Below are positions 1 to 8,275 of a stretch of DNA of 64,000 nucleotides, one piece after another. A program made the position numbers and the translations under genes. The stretch covers positions 1-64,000 of the forward strand of contig NZ_MUKU01000002.1 of NCBI RefSeq assembly GCF_002081825.1, read 5' to 3'. The notes beneath the pieces are model-generated. The model did not search any database and was not told the origin of the DNA. It was given only the letters and a program-made list of their open reading frames with translations. Origin of the DNA: Chromobacterium haemolyticum (GTDB lineage: Bacteria > Pseudomonadota > Gammaproteobacteria > Burkholderiales > Chromobacteriaceae). Numbering within the stretch: the first letter of the stretch is position 1; each line of letters starts with the position of its first letter.

Positions 1-106
1 CCCTCCTGAAGAGTCGTTCGAGACCAGGACGTTGATAGGTCGGGTGTGGAAGCGCTGTGAGGCGTTAAGCTAACCGATACTAATTGCTCGTGAGGCTTGA
101 TCCTAT
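1..106 (+). rRNA. rrl: 23S ribosomal RNA, 3' end (partial)
   Basis: The first ~106 bases match the 3' terminal part of bacterial 23S rRNA: the segments GAGACCAGGACGTTGATAGG, GCTAACCGATACTAATTGCT and GTGAGGCTTGATCCT are highly conserved helix sequences at the end of the molecule. The gene enters from the left edge, so only its tail is present. Two 5S genes follow, as expected for an rrn operon. The exact 3' end is approximate. Confidence 0.93.
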
Positions 107-224
107 CATTTGAGTGGCTTGGGAAACCGAGTGACGAGATGGTGGTTGTGCGACACAATTGAATACCGAATATATGCGGGGTGGTGTAAACCATCCCAGG
201 CTTCTTCAAGTTTGTACCAGTTTA

Positions 225-341
225 TGTCTGGTGGCCATAGCGAGGTGGTCCCACGCCTTCCCATCCCGAACAGGACCGTGAAACGCCTTAGCGCCGATGA
301 TAGTGTGGCATTCGCCATGTGAAAGTAGGACACCGCCAGAC
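225..341 (+). rRNA. rrf: 5S ribosomal RNA, copy 1
   Basis: A 117-nt gene with the canonical 5S layout: TGTCTGGTGGCCATAGCG at the start, the conserved GAAACGCCTTAGCGCCGATG core, and a 3' end (CCGCCAGAC) that pairs with the 5' end to close helix I. It lies about 118 bases after the 23S tail. A second copy starts 186 bases downstream, so this operon ends in two 5S genes. Ends are placed by the closing helix, within one or two bases. Confidence 0.95.
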
Positions 342-353
342 GCCCAATACGAT

Positions 354-378
354 AACGCCAAGTCCAAGACTTGGCGTT
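354..378 (+). terminator. Hairpin between the two 5S genes
   Basis: A perfect 11-bp inverted repeat (AACGCCAAGTC / GACTTGGCGTT) with a 3-nt loop just after 5S copy 1. The following T run is weak, so it may act as an rRNA processing hairpin or partial terminator rather than a full stop. Confidence 0.55.
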
Positions 379-410
379 TCGCTTCCCCAAACGGCAAGCG
401 ATACAGTTTA

Positions 411-527
411 TGCCTGGCGACATTAGCGAGGCGGTCCCACGCCTTCCCATTCCGAACAGGACCGTGAAACGCCTTAGCGCCGATGATAGTGTGGCATTCG
501 CCATGTGAAAGTAGGACATTGCCAGGC
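411..527 (+). rRNA. rrf: 5S ribosomal RNA, copy 2
   Basis: Second 117-nt 5S gene, nearly identical to copy 1 in its core. The terminal helix differs by paired changes: TGCCTGG at the 5' end pairs with CCAGGC at the 3' end, where copy 1 uses TGTCTGG with CCAGAC. The differences thus keep base pairing, which indicates a functional RNA rather than a decaying duplicate. A strong terminator follows directly. Confidence 0.95.
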
Positions 528-536
528 GCCCAATGT

Positions 537-567
537 AAAAGCCCAGACCAAACGGTCTGGGCTTTTT
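537..567 (+). terminator. Rho-independent terminator of the rrn operon
   Basis: Nine-bp GC-rich stem GCCCAGACC / GGTCTGGGC with loop AAAC, flanked by an A run and followed by five T residues. It ends the rRNA operon just before the convergent DsrE-family gene and could terminate that gene too. Confidence 0.9.
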
Positions 568-589
568 GCATTTGCCTTGCGGCAGGCGC

Positions 590-943
590 TTAGAAACTGA
601 GCGTCTTGTCGGCTGCGAGCGTCCACTCGGCCAACTCCGGCATGGTGCCGATCTTGACTCCCGTCAGCAACAAATCCTCATGAATCCCCCGCGCGTCGGC
701 GCAAGTGCGGCAGACGCGCGCCTCCGCGCCCAGTTCCACCGCTTCGGTCAGCATTTCTCCCAGGGTGGGCGCTTGGGCGGTCTTCTGATTTTTCAATGCG
801 GTGACGACGGCGTCGGACAGCAGGAATAGCTGCACCCGGCAGCGCTCGGCTTGCTGCGCCAGCGTAAGCGTTAGGCGCAGCGCCGAGAGCGCGCGTTCGT
901 CGCCATAGGGGCTGGCGTTCAAAGTGATCAATACGGTTTGCAT
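590..943 (-). CDS. DsrE/YchN-family protein
   Basis: A 117-residue cytoplasmic protein of the DsrE/DsrF/YchN fold. The start MQTVLITLNASPYGDERA is the typical first beta strand with its small loop, and the C-terminal half carries the Cys pair in VCRTCADARGI, as in DsrE-like proteins that bind or relay sulfur. The start at 943 was chosen because the family fold begins there and AGG lies upstream; an in-frame ATG at 988 would add 15 untypical residues. It is convergent with the rrn operon and divergent from putA. The family often forms small oligomers; the substrate cannot be read from sequence. Confidence 0.8.
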   Translation of the reverse strand: MQTVLITLNASPYGDERALSALRLTLTLAQQAERCRVQLFLLSDAVVTALKNQKTAQAPTLGEMLTEAVELGAEARVCRTCADARGIHEDLLLTGVKIGTMPELAEWTLAADKTLSF

Positions 944-1250
944 GATGGTTTGCCTATGATGAAGAGGGTTAGGGCGGCATTGTGGCACGTTGCTACGGCC
1001 TTGGCATGTGCGATATGGGCGCTTGGCGCCGATTCTAAGTTGTTGGCATGCAACAGTGCGATGGTAGCAATGGCGAGGTCTAGGGGGCTAACTACTTGTT
1101 CGAGTTGAATTTGTTTGTGATGAGATTGTGGGCTGAAAAGTTTCCTTCATATTGTCCAGCAATCTATTTGTATTTGTATACAATAGACAAATTTTTCGGG
1201 CACTAATGAAAAGAGATAGCCCGGTGCTGCAAACTACACGGAGATGATTC
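944..1250. other. Intergenic region upstream of putA
   Basis: About 307 bases without a convincing gene. The left part belongs to the minus-strand DsrE gene leader. The right part is AT-rich and carries the palindrome at 1174-1183, a copy of AATAGACAAA at 1182-1191, and the putA ribosome binding site CGGAGA at 1239-1244. No RNA gene was seen. Confidence 0.6.
1174..1183. promoter_or_regulatory. Palindromic operator-like site upstream of putA
   Basis: The perfect 10-bp palindrome TTGTATACAA sits about 70 bases before putA. It resembles operators of GntR/FadR-type repressors, and its right half (TACAAT) could double as a -10 element. This PutA lacks its own DNA-binding domain, so an outside regulator acting here is plausible. 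No such regulator is encoded nearby. Confidence 0.35.
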
Positions 1251-4200
1251 ATGCAATTCGACGCATTTGCCCATAGCCAGTCGGCGCTGCGGGATGCCAT
1301 TACTTCTGCCTATCGCCGCGACGAGCGCGAGTGCGTGCAGGCGCTGTTGCCGCAGGCGGCGATGAGCGACGGCGAAGTCAAGGCGGTTCAGGATCTGGCG
1401 CGACGTCTAGTGGCGGAGGTGCGCCGAGAGCGCACCAAGTCCAGCGGAGTGGATGCCTTGATGCATGAGTTTTCTTTGGATAGCGCCGAAGGCATTGCCC
1501 TGATGTGTCTGGCTGAAGCGCTGCTGCGCATCCCTGACCGCGAGACCGCGGACAAGCTGATCCGCGACAAGATTTCGCGCGGCGATTGGAAAGCCCATCT
1601 GGGCAATAGCGCGTCCTTGTTCGTCAACGCCGCGGCTTGGGGTTTGCTGGTGACCGGCAAGTTGGTGGCTTCGCATAGCGCGAACGGTTTGTCGGCGGCG
1701 ATGACTCGTTTGATCGCCAAAGGCGGCGAGCCGCTGATCCGCAAGGGCGTGGATATGGCGATGCGCATGCTGGGCAAGCAGTTCGTCACTGGTGAAACCA
1801 TTGAAGAAGCGCTGGCCAACGGCCGTGACCGCGAGGCGCGCGGCTATCGTTTCAGTTACGACATGCTGGGCGAGGCGGCGATGACCGAGGCCGACGCGCA
1901 GCGCTATCTACAAGACTATGTGACCGCCATCCACGCTATCGGCAAGGCGTCCGCCGGCCGCGGCATTTATGATGGCCCCGGCATCTCGGTGAAGTTGTCG
2001 GCCATCCACCCGCGTTACAGCCGCATCAAGCACGAACGAATGATGGCTGAGTTGCTGCCGCGTCTGAAGGGCCTGTTCCTTCTGGCCAAGCAGTACGATA
2101 TCGGCCTGAACATCGACGCCGAGGAAGCGGATCGCCTGGAAATCTCGATGGATCTGGTGGAGGCGCTGGCCAACGATCCGGACCTGGACGGCTTCGAGGG
2201 CATAGGCATTGTGGTGCAGGCCTATCAGAAGCGCTGTCCCTATGTGATTGATTTCCTGATCGATCTGGCGCGTCGCACCCATCACCGTTTCATGGTGCGT
2301 CTAGTCAAGGGTGCCTACTGGGACGCGGAGATCAAGCGCGCCCAGGTGGACGGCTTGCCGGGCTACCCGGTCTATACCCGCAAGGTCTACACCGATGTGG
2401 CTTATCTCGCCTGCGCCAAGAAGCTGTTGTCCGCGCAGGACGCGATCTATCCGCAGTTCGCCACCCACAACGCCTACAGCCTGGCCGCGGTATTCAACCT
2501 GGCTTCCGGCAAGGATTACGAATTCCAGTGCCTGCATGGCATGGGCGAAACCCTGTACGACCAGGTGGTGGGCCAGGACAAGCTGGGCAAGGCCTGCCGC
2601 ATCTACGCGCCGGTGGGGTCGCATGAAACCCTGCTGGCCTACCTGGTGCGCCGTCTGCTGGAAAACGGCGCCAACAGTTCCTTCGTCAACCGCATCGTGG
2701 ACGAGGCGGTATCCATAGACGAACTGGTGGCGGACCCTGTGGCCGAGGCCGCGCGTCACGGCGGCCAGCCGCACAAGAAAATTCCGGCGCCGCTGGAGTT
2801 GTATGGGCAGCAACGCAAAAACTCCAAGGGCCTGGATTTGTCCAGCGAGCACGTGCTGGCCACCTTGCAACTGGGCCTGCAAGCGTCCGAGAAGCAGCAG
2901 TGGGGCGCCTTCCCGATGCTGGGCGACGGCGACGTCACCGACGGCGAAGTGCAGCCGGTGCGCAATCCGGCCGACCACGACGATCTGGTTGGCCGCGTGA
3001 TCGAGGCAAGCGCGGCGGACGTGGAGCGCGCGCTGAACCTGGCACAGCAGGGTGCTACCGATTGGGCCGCCACGCCGGTGGCCGAGCGCGCCGCCTGCCT
3101 GAAACGGATGGCCGACCTGATGGAAGAACAGATGCCGGCGTTGATGGGCCTGGCGGTTCGTGAGGCAGGCAAGACGCTGGCCAACGCGATTGCCGAGGTG
3201 CGCGAGGCTGTGGACTTCTGCCGTTACTACGCGGCGCAGATCGAAGACGAATTCGACAACGCCAGCCACCGTCCGCTGGGCCCGGTGGTGTGCATCAGCC
3301 CGTGGAACTTCCCGCTGGCCATCTTCATCGGCGAGGTGGTGGCCTCGCTGGCGGCCGGCAACGCAGTGCTGGCCAAGCCGGCGGAGCAGACCAGCCTGAT
3401 CGCCGCGCATGCTGTGCGCTTGTTGCACGAAGCCGGCGTGCCGCGCGCGGCGCTGCAATTGTTGCCGGGCCGCGGTGAAGTGGTGGGCGCGGCGCTGACC
3501 GCTGATCCGCGCGTCCAGGGGGTGATCTTTACCGGTTCCACCGAAGTGGCGCAGATCATCAATCGCACGCTGGCCAAGCGCGGCGGCGATCCGGTTCTGG
3601 TAGCCGAAACAGGTGGCCAGAACGCGATGATCGTGGATAGCTCGGCGTTGCCGGAGCAGGTGGTCACCGATGTGCTTAGCTCCGCTTTCGACTCTGCCGG
3701 CCAGCGCTGCTCGGCGTTGCGCGTGCTCTATCTGCAGGACGACATCGCCGACAAAGTCATCGCAATGATCAAGGGCGCGATGGATGAGTTGAAAGTGGGC
3801 AACCCGGCCAAGCTGGATGTCGATGTCGGCCCGGTGATCGACGCCGAGGCTCAGGCTGGCCTATTGGCTCATATCGAAAAAATGAAGGCCAGCGCCCGCG
3901 CCACTCACCAGATCAAGCTGGACGACAGCTGTGCCAACGGCACTTTCGTGGCGCCCACCCTGTTTGAAATCGCCGATCTCAAGCAACTGAAGCGGGAAGT
4001 GTTCGGCCCGGTATTGCATGTGTTGCGCTTCGAGGCCAATGAGCTGGGCAAAGTGGTGGCAGAGATCAATGCCACCGGTTACGGCCTGACGCACGGCATC
4101 CATAGTCGCATCGACGAGACCATCGACAACATCGTCAGCCAGATCAAGGTCGGCAACGTCTACGTCAACCGCAACATCGTCGGCGCGGTGGTGGGGGTTC

Positions 4201-4856
4201 AGCCCTTTGGCGGCGAAAGCAAGTCCGGCACCGGCCCCAAGGCCGGCGGCCCGTTCTATTTGTATCGATTGAGCCGCGCGGCTTGGGAGCCGAAACTGGC
4301 GGCGGCAACCCTGCCGCTGTCCTTGCCGGCGCTGGACGCGCTAGCCGCTGCTGCCGGCAGCCTGGGCTTAGCCTTGGAGTCCGCCATCGCTGCGGCGCGG
4401 AAGGACAGTGCGCTGACCTGCCTGGTAAATCTGCCGGGCCCCACCGGCGAGCGGAACGCGCTGCAATTCGCGCCTCGCGGGAAGGTGGGTTGCCAAGCCG
4501 CCACCGTACAGGCGCTGGCGGAACAACTGGCGGCGGCCTTCGCCACCGGCAACCGCGCGGTGCTGCCGACCAATGAGGCCGGCCGAGGGCTGGCCGCCAA
4601 GCTGGGCGCTCTGGTGGAGCTGGACGCCGATGTGCTGCTGGCGGCTGATGTCGGCGCGGTGCTGTTCTCCGGTTCCGAAGCCGAGGCCGAAGCCGCTCAG
4701 CGTGTGTTGGCGGAGCGCGACGGGGCTTTGGTGCCGCTGCTGCGCGCCGACGCGCAAGGCCATTACAATCTGCACCGTCTGGTGGTCGAGCGCGCGGTTA
4801 GCGTGAATACTACCGCGGCGGGCGGCAACGCCAGCCTGATGAGCATCGGAGACTAA
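1251..4856 (+). CDS. putA: Bifunctional proline dehydrogenase / L-glutamate-gamma-semialdehyde dehydrogenase
   Basis: 1201 residues. Oxidises proline to glutamate in two steps with FAD then NAD. An N-terminal helical arm (to about 85) leads to the PRODH barrel with RLVKGAYWDAEIKRAQ (~350), ATHNAYS (~404) and QCLHGMGETLY (~426). The aldehyde dehydrogenase domain has SPWNFPLAIF (~683), FTGSTEVA (~760), general-base Glu in ETGGQN (~786), catalytic Cys820 in GQRCSALR, and KREVFGPV (~914). A C-terminal ALDH-like domain follows PFGGESKSGTGPKAGG (~985). The ribbon-helix-helix DNA-binding domain of E. coli PutA (1320 residues) is absent, so this is a non-autoregulatory, type-B-like enzyme. Start is set by CGGAGA seven bases upstream. 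It acts at the inner face of the membrane, feeding electrons to quinone. Confidence 0.97.
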   Translation: MQFDAFAHSQSALRDAITSAYRRDERECVQALLPQAAMSDGEVKAVQDLARRLVAEVRRERTKSSGVDALMHEFSLDSAEGIALMCLAEALLRIPDRETADKLIRDKISRGDWKAHLGNSASLFVNAAAWGLLVTGKLVASHSANGLSAAMTRLIAKGGEPLIRKGVDMAMRMLGKQFVTGETIEEALANGRDREARGYRFSYDMLGEAAMTEADAQRYLQDYVTAIHAIGKASAGRGIYDGPGISVKLSAIHPRYSRIKHERMMAELLPRLKGLFLLAKQYDIGLNIDAEEADRLEISMDLVEALANDPDLDGFEGIGIVVQAYQKRCPYVIDFLIDLARRTHHRFMVRLVKGAYWDAEIKRAQVDGLPGYPVYTRKVYTDVAYLACAKKLLSAQDAIYPQFATHNAYSLAAVFNLASGKDYEFQCLHGMGETLYDQVVGQDKLGKACRIYAPVGSHETLLAYLVRRLLENGANSSFVNRIVDEAVSIDELVADPVAEAARHGGQPHKKIPAPLELYGQQRKNSKGLDLSSEHVLATLQLGLQASEKQQWGAFPMLGDGDVTDGEVQPVRNPADHDDLVGRVIEASAADVERALNLAQQGATDWAATPVAERAACLKRMADLMEEQMPALMGLAVREAGKTLANAIAEVREAVDFCRYYAAQIEDEFDNASHRPLGPVVCISPWNFPLAIFIGEVVASLAAGNAVLAKPAEQTSLIAAHAVRLLHEAGVPRAALQLLPGRGEVVGAALTADPRVQGVIFTGSTEVAQIINRTLAKRGGDPVLVAETGGQNAMIVDSSALPEQVVTDVLSSAFDSAGQRCSALRVLYLQDDIADKVIAMIKGAMDELKVGNPAKLDVDVGPVIDAEAQAGLLAHIEKMKASARATHQIKLDDSCANGTFVAPTLFEIADLKQLKREVFGPVLHVLRFEANELGKVVAEINATGYGLTHGIHSRIDETIDNIVSQIKVGNVYVNRNIVGAVVGVQPFGGESKSGTGPKAGGPFYLYRLSRAAWEPKLAAATLPLSLPALDALAAAAGSLGLALESAIAAARKDSALTCLVNLPGPTGERNALQFAPRGKVGCQAATVQALAEQLAAAFATGNRAVLPTNEAGRGLAAKLGALVELDADVLLAADVGAVLFSGSEAEAEAAQRVLAERDGALVPLLRADAQGHYNLHRLVVERAVSVNTTAAGGNASLMSIGD

Positions 4857-5246
4857 GACCCGCTAACCAAACACCTGATCCTGCGTCGCGCCGCCTTGTC
4901 GTACCACTTGTACTGCCTGCGCCGGCGCGCCTTGGCCCAGGTTCTCTGCGAGCTTTTGTTAGCGGCTCTAAAGGCAAGGCGGATCCCGGCGGCGACGGTC
5001 CCCCCGCCTTGCAAAACCACGTGTTAAACGAATTTTCCCATGCGTCGGCGCGCATGGGGCGGCAGGAGGCTTGTCCAAGAAGCCACTTGCCACAAGCTGG
5101 CGGCCTTGAAATAATGCCGCCAGCCGCCGCTCTCGCCTCCCTATGCGGATAGGGCGGGATGTACATAACAACATTACACAGGTTCCGCAAACTCCCATTC
5201 CTGACGATTGATGGATGGGGATCTCTGGAGAAATAGAGGAAACATG
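4857..5246. other. Intergenic region with several hairpins before the binding-protein gene
   Basis: About 390 bases with no credible gene. A 9-bp inverted repeat (GCAAGGCGG 4974-4982 / CCGCCTTGC 5004-5012) may end putA. Three further stems follow in order: 5037-5044/5051-5058 (CCCATGCG), 5097-5104/5116-5123 (CTGGCGGC) and 5139-5144/5149-5154 (CCCTAT). They could form a structured leader for the downstream lipoprotein gene. The last part is AT-richer and holds the ribosome binding site AGAGGA at 5235-5240. Confidence 0.5.
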
Positions 5247-6470
5247 ATGCAAGCAAACAAACTGACGACTCTTTCCCTGGCCGTAGCCGCCGCTGTCGCC
5301 TTATCCGCATGCGGCAAAAAAGAAGAGGGCGCGCCGGGAGCCGGCGCCTCCGCCGGCGCAGAAGCCGCTGCGGGCAGCGTGATCAAGATCGGCTTTGCCG
5401 CTCCGCTGACCGGCCCGCAGGCGCACTACGGCGAAGAATACAAAAACGGCGTGACTTTGGCGATTGAAGACGCTAACGCCGAGAAGCCCACCATCGGCGG
5501 CAAGCCGGTGAGCTTTGAACTGGAAGCCCAGGACGACCAGGCCGATCCCAAAACCGCCACCCAACTGGCGCAGAAGTTCGTAGACGAGAAAGTGAACGGC
5601 ATCATCGGCCACTTCAACTCCGGCACGTCCATCCCGGCTTCCAAGATTTACTCAGACGCCGGCATTCCGATGATCGCGATGGCCACTTCGCCGGCCTTTA
5701 CCGCGCAGGGCTTCAAGAATACCTTCCGCTCGATGACTTCCGACACTCAGCAAGGCTCGGTGATGGGTAAGTTCGTGGTGGAAAAGCTGGGCGCCAAGAA
5801 AGTGGTGATCGTCGACGACCGCACCGCTTACGGCCAGGGTCTGGCCGACGAGTTCGAGAAAGCCGCCAAGGCCGCCGGCGGCAATGTGGTCAAGCGCGAA
5901 TTCACCAATGACAAAGCCACCGACTTCGCCGCCATCCTGACCTCGATCAAGGCCGCCGCGCCGGACGTGGTGTTCTACGGCGGCGCCGACGCGCAATCCG
6001 CGCCGATGGCCAAGCAGATGAAGCGCTTGGGCCTGACCGTGCCGCTGATCTCCGGCGAAATGACCAAGACTCCGACCTTCCTGCAACTGGCTGGCAAGGA
6101 AGCCGACGGCACCATCGCTTCGCTGGCGGGCCTGCCGCTGGACCAGATGCCCAAGGGCAAGGACTACGAAAGCCGCTACAAGGCGCGTTTCAAGATGGAC
6201 GTGGCCACTTACTCGCCGTATGGTTACGACGCCACTCGCGCCTTGATCCAGGCAATGAAAGACGCCAATTCCACCGATCCCAAAGTCTATCTGCCGGTGC
6301 TGGCCAAGATCGCGCATTCCGGTGTGACCTCCAGCAGCTGGACCTACGATGCCAAGGGCGACCTGAAAGACGGCGGTATCACCGTCTACAAGGTGGTGAA
6401 TGGCGAGTGGAAAGTGCTGGAAACCGTGGGAGGGGGCGCTGCTTCCAAGGACGCTTCCGCGGCCAAATAA
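5247..6470 (+). CDS. Leu/Ile/Val-type periplasmic binding lipoprotein
   Basis: A 407-residue member of the type-I periplasmic binding protein family (LivJ/LivK-like), expected to bind a branched-chain or related amino acid outside the inner membrane. The signal peptide ends in lipobox LSAC followed by GKKEEGAPG, so it should be lipid-anchored. The mature part begins IKIGFAAPLTGPQAHYGEEY, the classic first strand and ligand loop. Later landmarks are DDQADPKTATQLAQKFVDEK, SDAGIPMIAMATS and YGQGLADEF. ATG codons at 5244 and 5247 compete; AGAGGA is better spaced for 5247. No liv permease or ATPase genes adjoin; a paralogue lies convergent at 6949-8097. A terminator follows. Confidence 0.88.
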   Translation: MQANKLTTLSLAVAAAVALSACGKKEEGAPGAGASAGAEAAAGSVIKIGFAAPLTGPQAHYGEEYKNGVTLAIEDANAEKPTIGGKPVSFELEAQDDQADPKTATQLAQKFVDEKVNGIIGHFNSGTSIPASKIYSDAGIPMIAMATSPAFTAQGFKNTFRSMTSDTQQGSVMGKFVVEKLGAKKVVIVDDRTAYGQGLADEFEKAAKAAGGNVVKREFTNDKATDFAAILTSIKAAAPDVVFYGGADAQSAPMAKQMKRLGLTVPLISGEMTKTPTFLQLAGKEADGTIASLAGLPLDQMPKGKDYESRYKARFKMDVATYSPYGYDATRALIQAMKDANSTDPKVYLPVLAKIAHSGVTSSSWTYDAKGDLKDGGITVYKVVNGEWKVLETVGGGAASKDASAAK

Positions 6471-6493
6471 GCCAGTGAGGCACTAAGCAACAA

Positions 6494-6519
6494 GGCGACG
6501 CTTTCAGCGTCGCCTTTTT
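6494..6519 (+). terminator. Rho-independent terminator
   Basis: Eight-bp stem GGCGACGC / GCGTCGCC, loop TTTCA, then five T residues, 23 bases after the binding-protein stop codon. Confidence 0.9.
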
Positions 6520-6529
6520 CTTTGTCCGT

Positions 6530-6790
6530 TCAACGCAAGAGGCCGATCTTCTTCAGCAAAAAAATAAGGATGGCGGCGCCGGCAATACCGAAGGCCAGAC
6601 CGGGCAGCGAGAAGGAGCCGGCCGCAGAAGCGGAGGCGATGCCCAGTAACCGGCCGAACAGCCAATGGCCAAGCGCTGAACCGATGATGCCGATGACGAT
6701 ATTGGCGATGACGCCTTCGCTGACACCCATGACCTTGCCGGCGAGCCAGCCGATCAGACCGCCGGCTATCAGGGAAATAAGCAGGCCCAT
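6530..6790 (-). CDS. GlsB/YeaQ/YmgE-family stress-response membrane protein
   Basis: An 86-residue, very hydrophobic protein with three predicted membrane helices and the glycine-rich pattern of the transglycosylase-associated (YmgE/YeaQ/GlsB) family: LISLIAGGLIGWLAGKVMG, then VIANIVIGIIGSALGHWLFG, then FGIAGAAILIFLLKKIGLLR. Members are small inner-membrane proteins induced by general stress in enteric bacteria; their biochemical role is unsettled. It sits between two related binding-protein genes, convergent with the first. The start ATG has AGGAG-like bases just upstream. Confidence 0.88.
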   Translation of the reverse strand: MGLLISLIAGGLIGWLAGKVMGVSEGVIANIVIGIIGSALGHWLFGRLLGIASASAAGSFSLPGLAFGIAGAAILIFLLKKIGLLR

Positions 6791-6891
6791 ATCCTCTCCT
6801 TATGTTAGTTTGTGAAGAAATAGTTATAGCTATTTATTTAATATGGCGCTAGGTTTTTTTTGCGCTGTCAGAAAAATCGCAAGAGATCAAG

Positions 6892-6914
6892 AAAAACCCC
6901 GGCCAGGGCCGGGG
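6892..6914 (-). terminator. Rho-independent terminator, minus strand
   Basis: A CCCCGGC/GCCGGGG stem followed on the minus strand by five U residues, placed 35 bases past the stop codon of the binding protein at 6949-8097. Confidence 0.8.
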
Positions 6915-6948
6915 TGCGGAGCGGGGCGCGGTTTAAGCCGTGCAAGGC

Positions 6949-8097
6949 TTACAGGCCAACCCACTGCCCTTTGCGTAATTGATACAGCGACACGGTGCCG
7001 TGCTGAATGTCGCCCTTGTCGTCGAAACGGATCTCGCCGGTTACGCCCTTGAAGTCGGTTTTGGGGAGTTCGCCCAGGTACTTGGCTGGATCGGCTGAGC
7101 CGGCGCGCTTCATCGCGGCGATCATCACCCGCGCGGCGTCGTAGGTATAGGGCGCGTAGGCCTGGATGTCGGCGTTGAATTGCTGTTTGTACTTGCCGTT
7201 GAAGTCGGCGAAGCCCGGCATCTTGTCTTTTTGCGCACCGGCGCTGGAGGCGTAGCTGCTTTCCGCGCTGTCGCCGCCCAACTTGGAAAACTCCGGCGTA
7301 TTAATGCCGTCCGCGCCCATGAAGGCGGCTTTCAGACCCAGCTTGTTCATCTGCTTGACCATGGGCGCGGCCTGCGCGTCCATACCGCCGTAGAACAGAA
7401 GGTCCGGCTTCTGTCCTTTGATCGAGGTGAGGATTGCCATGAAGTCGGTGGCGCTGTTGCTGGTGAACTCGCGCTTGACCACCTTGCCGCCGGCCGCTTC
7501 CACCGCCTTGGCGAAATCGTCGGCCAAGCCCTGGCCGTAAGTGGTGCGGTCGTCGACGATGGCAATGCGGCCGGCTTTCAGCGTCTCGATCGCGTACTTG
7601 GCCAGCGCTTCGCCCTGCTGGCGGTCGTTGGCGATGATGCGGAAGGTGTTCTTGAAGCCCTGCTGGGTGAAGCTGGGGCTGGTGACCGAGGCGGCGATCA
7701 TCGGAATGCCGGCCTGGGAGTAAATGCGCGAAGCGGGAATGGCGGCGCCGGAGGTGAGGTGGCCGATGATGCCCGCCACCTTGCCGTCCACCAGGCGTTG
7801 CGCCACCTGGGCGGCGGTTTTAGGGTCAGCCTGGTCATCCTCGGACACCACTTCGAAAGTGACCGGCTTGCCGTCCAGAGTCAGCTTTTCGGCATTGGCT
7901 TCCGCCACCGCCAGCTTGACGCCGTTGTCCGCGTCGCGGCCCCAGTGGGCGAAAGGCCCGGTCAGCGGGTTGGCGGAGCCGATTTTAACCACGACGGAGC
8001 CGGCCTCGGCCGGCGCGCTGCCGGCGCTTTGTTCGGATTTGCCGCAGGCGGTCAGGGCCAGCGCGGCGCAGGCGATGAGGCTAAGATGCGTTTTCAT
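6949..8097 (-). CDS. Leu/Ile/Val-type periplasmic binding lipoprotein (paralogue)
   Basis: A 382-residue binding lipoprotein of the same LivJ/LivK-like family as the gene at 5247. Lipobox LTAC is followed by GKSEQSAG. The mature protein starts VVKIGSANPLTGPFAHWGRD and shares DDQADPKTAAQVAQRLVDGK, SQAGIPMIAASVTSPSF, DDRTTYGQGLADDF and TSIKGQKPDLLFYGGMDAQA with it. The start has a strong AGGAGA site. The two copies face each other across the YmgE-like gene, suggesting an old duplication with inversion. No transporter membrane or ATPase components are nearby, so it must share a transporter encoded elsewhere or serve as a sensor. Confidence 0.88.
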   Translation of the reverse strand: MKTHLSLIACAALALTACGKSEQSAGSAPAEAGSVVVKIGSANPLTGPFAHWGRDADNGVKLAVAEANAEKLTLDGKPVTFEVVSEDDQADPKTAAQVAQRLVDGKVAGIIGHLTSGAAIPASRIYSQAGIPMIAASVTSPSFTQQGFKNTFRIIANDRQQGEALAKYAIETLKAGRIAIVDDRTTYGQGLADDFAKAVEAAGGKVVKREFTSNSATDFMAILTSIKGQKPDLLFYGGMDAQAAPMVKQMNKLGLKAAFMGADGINTPEFSKLGGDSAESSYASSAGAQKDKMPGFADFNGKYKQQFNADIQAYAPYTYDAARVMIAAMKRAGSADPAKYLGELPKTDFKGVTGEIRFDDKGDIQHGTVSLYQLRKGQWVGL

Positions 8098-8115
8098 GAG
8101 TTTCTCCTGATTTCT

Positions 8116-8141
8116 CTTTGTCTATTTAGCTTTGTCTATTT
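8116..8141 (-). repeat. Tandem 12-bp direct repeat in the leader of the binding-protein gene
   Basis: Two identical 12-mers, AAATAGACAAAG on the minus strand, at 8116-8127 and 8130-8141, 14 bases apart from start to start, just upstream of the AGGAGA site. The 10-base core AATAGACAAA also occurs upstream of putA (1182-1191). Possible regulator or RNA-binding site; unproven. Confidence 0.5.
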
Positions 8142-8275
8142 GGATATTCGCCTCAGAAATAAGGCGGTGGCCCATTTTTGGTGCATAAACGGATTAGCGT
8201 CAACCCCGGCGGCGTGCCGGCGGCGGCTTTGCGCTAAAATGGCGAACTGATTTCGCGACATAATATGGATTTTTG

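Noticed and set aside
110-571. Small proteins over the 5S genes
   Set aside because: These frames overlap conserved 5S rRNA sequence on both strands and repeat with the gene copies; no coding evidence.
4974-5012. A strong putA terminator
   Set aside because: The stem is 9 bp but the loop is 21 nt and it is followed by A rather than T residues on the plus strand, so it was mentioned only within the intergenic entry.
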